DNA of 64,000 nt, from contig JBDKRG010000035.1 of the NCBI GenBank assembly GCA_039683515.1, positions 1 to 64,000 of the forward strand, in the 5' to 3' direction. Below, one piece after another: positions 60,305-64,000 of this stretch. How positions within the stretch are numbered: the first letter of the stretch is position 1; each line of letters opens with the position of its first letter. The notes under the pieces were generated by a model. That model did not search any database. It saw only the letters and a program-made list of their open reading frames with translations, and was not told the DNA's origin. The position numbers and the translations under genes are program-made. The stretch is from JAJFUE01 sp039683515. Its GTDB lineage: Bacteria; Sumerlaeota; Sumerlaeia; MVZB01.

Positions 60305-60889
60305 CTATTGGGCGAGGAGCTTCCGGCGTCGATAGTATTCATCAAATAACAGGACCGAGCCGGTCATGAAGGCGATCATGCCGGCAAAAAACGGGGAACT
60401 GTTTATCACCGGGGTTGGCGCTTCGGGCAAAAACCCGTATCCTTCCGGGGCAAATCTCAACAGCAATGAAAGACAGCCGAATACCAAGCCGGATCCGATG
60501 CCGATTGAAAACCGATACAGGCCCAGGAAAAATCTTTCGATGATCCGATCCGCAATGTCTGGCTCATTGGAGGCGAGCCGGTTTGGAACGTTCAGAAAAG
60601 CCGCGCCCCCGCCGAGTGCAAATATCAGGATGAAATCGGGCATCATGATTCCCCCTGCGAGGCCCAATGTCACGAATCCAATTACGCCGGTCAGAATTGA
60701 AAATGCATAACCTTTATACGTCGTGTCCGGGGAGAGCGTGAAACCCCACAATGCGCCCACCACGGCGGCGAGGAGAGGCCAGATGGGGCGGGCGTGTGGA
60801 TAAATCCAGATGACCAGCAGGAGCGCGAGGATGACGTATCCTCGCGCAGGGATACGTCGGGCGTGGGTGATGACGGTATCCATGTCCAT
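60305..60889 (-). CDS. Integral membrane protein of unknown function
   Basis: A 194-residue protein with five or six hydrophobic segments (from about 12-32 to 170-187) and few charged residues except a central loop (NRLASNEPDIADRIIERFF). No family is recognised. Start ATG 60889 or 60883; neither has a strong ribosome-binding site. Confidence 0.6.
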   Translation of the reverse strand: MDMDTVITHARRIPARGYVILALLLVIWIYPHARPIWPLLAAVVGALWGFTLSPDTTYKGYAFSILTGVIGFVTLGLAGGIMMPDFILIFALGGGAAFLNVPNRLASNEPDIADRIIERFFLGLYRFSIGIGSGLVFGCLSLLLRFAPEGYGFLPEAPTPVINSSPFFAGMIAFMTGSVLLFDEYYRRRKLLAQ

Positions 60890-60919
60890 GACGGCAGAAC
60901 CGCTCCACGGCCCAAGCAT

Positions 60920-61057
60920 TCAGCATGCAGCGTCGTTTCTCAATAGATTTTGTCGCAGAGGGGCGGAGACGGGCGATGTAGTGTAGGCCGGGATCCCCGA
61001 ACCCGGCATCCCATGCCTCGTTTGATACTAAGTCATGCCGCCGTCGGCGACGTCGGC
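60920..61057. other. Intergenic DNA with a CGGAGA-type repeat remnant
   Basis: About 140 bp between the AsnC-family gene and the membrane protein gene. The segment at 60951-60976 matches the repeat at 60253-60280. The rest, including near-palindromic GCCGGGATCCCCGAACCCGGC (about 60987-61007), contains no gene. The palindrome could end transcription of the upstream regulator gene. Confidence 0.5.
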
Positions 61058-61540
61058 CTACGGCGTGACGGGGAGGCGGTCGGTTTTGTCTTCGTCGCCG
61101 ACGATGAAGCACTCTTCCTTGTATTTCTTGAGGATGAAGTGCGTGGTCGTCGAGACGACGTGGTCGATCGTGGCCAGCTTGCGCGACACGAAATTGGCGA
61201 CTTCCTTCAGGTTCGCCCCCTCGATGAACAGGAGCAGGTCGTAGCCGCCGCTGAGGAGGTAGCAGGTCTCGACCTCGGGGAACTTGTAGATCTGCGCGGC
61301 GATCTCGTCGTAGCCGACGGTGCGCTGCGGGGTGATCTTGACCTCGATGATGCCGATCGTCGGCTCGTCGTCGAGCTTCTCGGGGTTGACGATGGCGCGG
61401 TAGCCGAGGATCGTGCGGCTTTTTTCGAGCTGGCGGATCGTGGCGTCGACCTGCTCGACGGGGATGGCGAGGCGCTTGGCGATTTCCGCGTTGGTGACGC
61501 GCGCGTCGGCGCGGAGGATGTCGAGGATCTTGTTTTTCAT
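61058..61540 (-). CDS. Lrp/AsnC-family transcriptional regulator
   Basis: A 160-residue regulator starting at ATG 61540 (MKNKILDIL). The N-terminal helix-turn-helix reads DILRADARVTNAEIAKRLAIPVEQVDATIRQLEKSRTILGYRAIV. The C-terminal RAM effector domain reads IIEVKITP.....YDEIAAQIYKFPEVETCYLLSGGYDLLLFIEG. These proteins form octamers and respond to amino acids. The longer frame to 61567 would add nine residues. The effector is unknown. The gene lies downstream of bamA on the same strand, with a 63-bp gap. Confidence 0.93.
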   Translation of the reverse strand: MKNKILDILRADARVTNAEIAKRLAIPVEQVDATIRQLEKSRTILGYRAIVNPEKLDDEPTIGIIEVKITPQRTVGYDEIAAQIYKFPEVETCYLLSGGYDLLLFIEGANLKEVANFVSRKLATIDHVVSTTTHFILKKYKEECFIVGDEDKTDRLPVTP

Positions 61541-61603
61541 CTGGCTGCGCTCCGGGGCATGGGACATAAAGGGCCCCGACAGGCCCTTGCCGGCGAATCC
61601 ATT

Positions 61604-63955
61604 CTACAACGCGCCCTTCATGCTGAAGTGGAAGAACTGCGTCCTGTCGTCGCTCAGCGTCGTGATCGGGGCGGCCAGGTCGATGGCGACCTGAACGCGC
61701 TGGAAGTTGAAGCGGAGGCCGGCGCCGGTCGACACGCGCGGCACCTGCCACGAGATCGGCGAGCGGCCGAGGTCGCCGACGTCGACGAACAGCACGCCGG
61801 CGATCGGGTCGATGATCGGCCGGATGAGTTCGTTCTTGATCAACACCTTGGCGGCGCCGCCGATGGGGACGTCTTCCTCGTCCTTGTCGAAGTAGCCCGC
61901 GCCGCGGTAGGCGAAGCCGCGCATGTCCTGGCTGCCGCCGAGGAAGTAGCGCTCGTGGATCGGGACGGTATCGCGGTCATAGGGCATGAACCCGGCGCTG
62001 GCGGCAAGGCGCCACGTGACCATGTCGGTGACCTTCGTGTAGCGGTCGCGCTCGGCCTCGAGGCGGGCCAGCGGGGCGCCGGCGTAGCCGAGCTCGGTCG
62101 AATAGGACTTCATCTGGCCTTCGGTGATGAGGCCGCCGATCGGGCCGCGGGTGTCCTCAACCCAGCGGACGCGGCCGGTGACGACCGGGTAGCTGCGGCT
62201 GAGGTCCTCGTGGGCGTCGACGCCGTGGGCCGGGCTGAGGGCGACGTATTCGAGCCGGCCGCGGATGTAGAGCTTGCGGTCCTCGCCCAGGTCATGGCCC
62301 CACTCCTCGATCAGGCCGCCGGTGTTGGCGCGGTAGCCGGGGCGGCGCAGGGTCTGGTAGAAGACCTCGCTCAGGAGCGAGTCGGGGGAGTCGCCGAAGT
62401 GGCGGTCGAAGTAGCTGATCGAGGCGTGCGAGTCGCGCGTGCCGAGGAGGAGCTCGGTGTTGAAGACGTCGGCGCGGCCGCCGACGTTGTTCTCGGTGAA
62501 GCGGCCGAAGACGAACGGGCCGGTCACGTCGCCGTAGCCGACGCCGCCGCCGAGGACGCCGGTCGGTTTTTCCTGGAGCTCGATGACCATGTCGTGGATG
62601 TCGGGGTCGGTCGTCGGCTTGTTATAGGCCTTGAGCTTGTCGGGCGCGGGGTCGAAGGCCTGGAGGCGCGCGAGGCGGCGGAGCGAGTCGCGCTCGAGGC
62701 GCTTGTTGTAGAGGTCGCCGGGCTTGAGCAGGATTTCCCGCGCGATGACCTCGTCCTTGACCGGCGGCGTGTGGCTCTCGTACCACTGGCGGAACTTGCC
62801 GGGTTTTTCCTTTTCGGGCGGGAACTCGGGGCGGACGACGTTGACCTTGCCGACGTAAATGCGCTGGCCCTCGGCGACTTCGATCGTGATGTCGAGGGTG
62901 TGCGTTTGCGGCTTGCGGTCGAACGCCTTGTTGAACTTGGTCGTGAGCAGGCCGTGGTCGTAGTAAAGGCTTTCGAGCTTGCCCATGGCGCGCATGAACT
63001 CGATGGCCGAGAAATTGCGGCCGGTCAGGCCGGCGAACGGGGCGTCGGCCTCGTTCTGCGACCAGACGTGCACGCCGCGGACGGTGATCTTGCCGAACCG
63101 GTAGCGCTCGCCCTCGGTGATTTCGATCACCGGCGAGATGAGCGCCGCGTCCTTGCCGGCCGGTTTTTGCTCGAAAACGCCGCGCTCGACGCGCGCGTCC
63201 CAGTAGCCGTGGGCGGTGTAGAAGTCGCGCAGGTTGACGAGGTCCTGCTCGAAGAGCGCGTCGTTGTAGTAGTTCTTGATGAACGCGACCGAGCCCTTGG
63301 TCAGCAGGAGCGTGCGCAGCCGGATCGAGGCGAAGGCCTGGTTGCCGTGGATGATCACGTCCTCGACCCGGGTCTGGGTGCCTTCGGCGATGAGGACCTG
63401 CAGGTCGACGCGCTGGGCGGGCGAGGTGGTCGGGACGTCGATCAGGTCCATCTTGACGTCGGCCTGGGGCATGCCCATCTTCTGGTATTCGTTGAGGATC
63501 GACTGGCGGACGCGGACGACGAGGTTGTCGTCGACGCGGTCGCCCGCCTTCTTGTCGATGAGTTGCTCGATGCGGGCGGTCTTGAGCTTCTGGTTGCCGC
63601 GGACGTGGATCTTGCCCAGGACGGGGGACTCGGCGACGGTGAAGGTGACGATCACGCCGCCGTCGGCGAGGAGGTTGGCGTCGACGCTGGCCGTGCTGAC
63701 TTCGCGCGAAAGGCGGCCCAGGTCGTCGCGGATCGTGAGGCCGTGGTAGGGCTGGCCGGCCCGGGTCTTGATGAGTGCCTGCATCTGGGCCGGGGTCGAG
63801 CCGGTCAATCCCTTGAAGACGACCTCGCGGATCGTCTTGCCCTCGAATTGGCTCTGGGCCATGGCGGCCGGGGGCAGGAGGGCGAGCATCAGCAGGATCA
63901 GAAAACGCGCCGCGCGGGGGGCGCGGGCGACCGGGGGATGGATGGCGTGTGGCAT
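61604..63955 (-). CDS. bamA: Outer-membrane protein assembly factor BamA
   Basis: A 783-residue Omp85 protein with a signal peptide (cleavage near AMA-QS). Four or five POTRA domains fill residues about 35-430 (IREVVFKGL..., VLGKIHVRGNQKLKTARIEQLI, RVEDVIIHGNQAFASIRLR, RFGKITVRGVHVWSQN, IYVGKVNVVR). The beta barrel follows, with the loop-6 motif in FLGGSQDMRGFAYRGAG. The chain ends FHFSMKGAL rather than in an aromatic residue. BamA inserts outer-membrane proteins, confirming a diderm envelope. ATG 63955 is used; GTG 63964 is possible. Confidence 0.93.
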   Translation of the reverse strand: MPHAIHPPVARAPRAARFLILLMLALLPPAAMAQSQFEGKTIREVVFKGLTGSTPAQMQALIKTRAGQPYHGLTIRDDLGRLSREVSTASVDANLLADGGVIVTFTVAESPVLGKIHVRGNQKLKTARIEQLIDKKAGDRVDDNLVVRVRQSILNEYQKMGMPQADVKMDLIDVPTTSPAQRVDLQVLIAEGTQTRVEDVIIHGNQAFASIRLRTLLLTKGSVAFIKNYYNDALFEQDLVNLRDFYTAHGYWDARVERGVFEQKPAGKDAALISPVIEITEGERYRFGKITVRGVHVWSQNEADAPFAGLTGRNFSAIEFMRAMGKLESLYYDHGLLTTKFNKAFDRKPQTHTLDITIEVAEGQRIYVGKVNVVRPEFPPEKEKPGKFRQWYESHTPPVKDEVIAREILLKPGDLYNKRLERDSLRRLARLQAFDPAPDKLKAYNKPTTDPDIHDMVIELQEKPTGVLGGGVGYGDVTGPFVFGRFTENNVGGRADVFNTELLLGTRDSHASISYFDRHFGDSPDSLLSEVFYQTLRRPGYRANTGGLIEEWGHDLGEDRKLYIRGRLEYVALSPAHGVDAHEDLSRSYPVVTGRVRWVEDTRGPIGGLITEGQMKSYSTELGYAGAPLARLEAERDRYTKVTDMVTWRLAASAGFMPYDRDTVPIHERYFLGGSQDMRGFAYRGAGYFDKDEEDVPIGGAAKVLIKNELIRPIIDPIAGVLFVDVGDLGRSPISWQVPRVSTGAGLRFNFQRVQVAIDLAAPITTLSDDRTQFFHFSMKGAL

Positions 63956-64000
63956 GCGGCTCACTTTCGCGCGAACTGTGAGAAAAATTAGCGTTTTAAT

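Overview
This 64 kb window is a high-GC chromosomal segment from a diderm (outer-membrane) bacterium. The diderm call rests on an ADP-heptose/LPS core enzyme (HldE) and the outer-membrane insertase BamA. Dockerin and formylglycine-enzyme-like secreted proteins, a delta-60 repeat protein, a giant TPR Ser/Thr kinase, a PrsW-type protease, an ECF sigma factor with a small zinc anti-sigma factor, and abundant repeat-rich intergenic DNA together resemble the PVC superphylum or neighbouring candidate phyla (Planctomycetota, Lentisphaerota, Sumerlaeota, Hydrogenedentota). I cannot resolve the phylum from sequence alone. No rRNA, tRNA, CRISPR, prophage or complete insertion sequence was seen.

Layout. 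0-5 kb: a pentapeptide-repeat/J-domain/TPR fusion, a small membrane protein, an mraZ gene outside any visible dcw cluster with a 10-bp-phased operator in its own promoter, a ribbon-helix-helix regulator, and a RelE/Phd toxin-antitoxin pair. 5-12 kb: a processive GT2 glycosyltransferase coupled to a large membrane protein of unknown function, a broken DUF433 antitoxin gene, a secreted protein, a KdgK-type sugar kinase and VapBC. 12-26 kb: hslV and topA, two tandem dockerin-FGE secreted proteins, then a same-strand run of yifB/comM, an MBL hydrolase, a membrane protein, a PrsW-family fusion and an orphan PAS histidine kinase, facing a GT4 enzyme. 26-36 kb: a Tyr/Pro-rich secreted protein, uvrB, mntP, hldE, a GT39-like membrane glycosyltransferase, a GT2 enzyme, the ECF sigma/anti-sigma pair and queG. 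36-46 kb: an M16-like protein lacking its zinc motif, argS, pgi, engB, a PtsN-like EIIA and a GH57-like protein preceded by a tiny His-rich ORF. 46-64 kb: a 1632-residue sensor kinase, a GT4 enzyme, an AT-rich island with a gene fragment, an acetylxylan-esterase-like hydrolase, a delta-60 repeat protein, a short-helical-repeat protein, tsaD, a membrane protein, an Lrp/AsnC regulator and bamA.

The functional theme is housekeeping (replication/repair, tRNA modification and charging, central sugar metabolism) interleaved with envelope polysaccharide synthesis (four glycosyltransferases plus HldE) and signal transduction. Genes are mostly monocistronic or in short pairs.

The most unusual aspect is the intergenic DNA. 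Many gaps carry short tandem arrays with unit length 6-10 bp (often 7) and different unit sequences, one of which lies inside the tsaD reading frame. Others carry dispersed palindromic elements: a 100-bp element in two copies, a GAACCGC/GCGGTTC palindrome at four sites, and a 199-bp near-perfect inverted repeat. These look like several mobile or amplifying small repeat families and are the best candidate here for undescribed biology.
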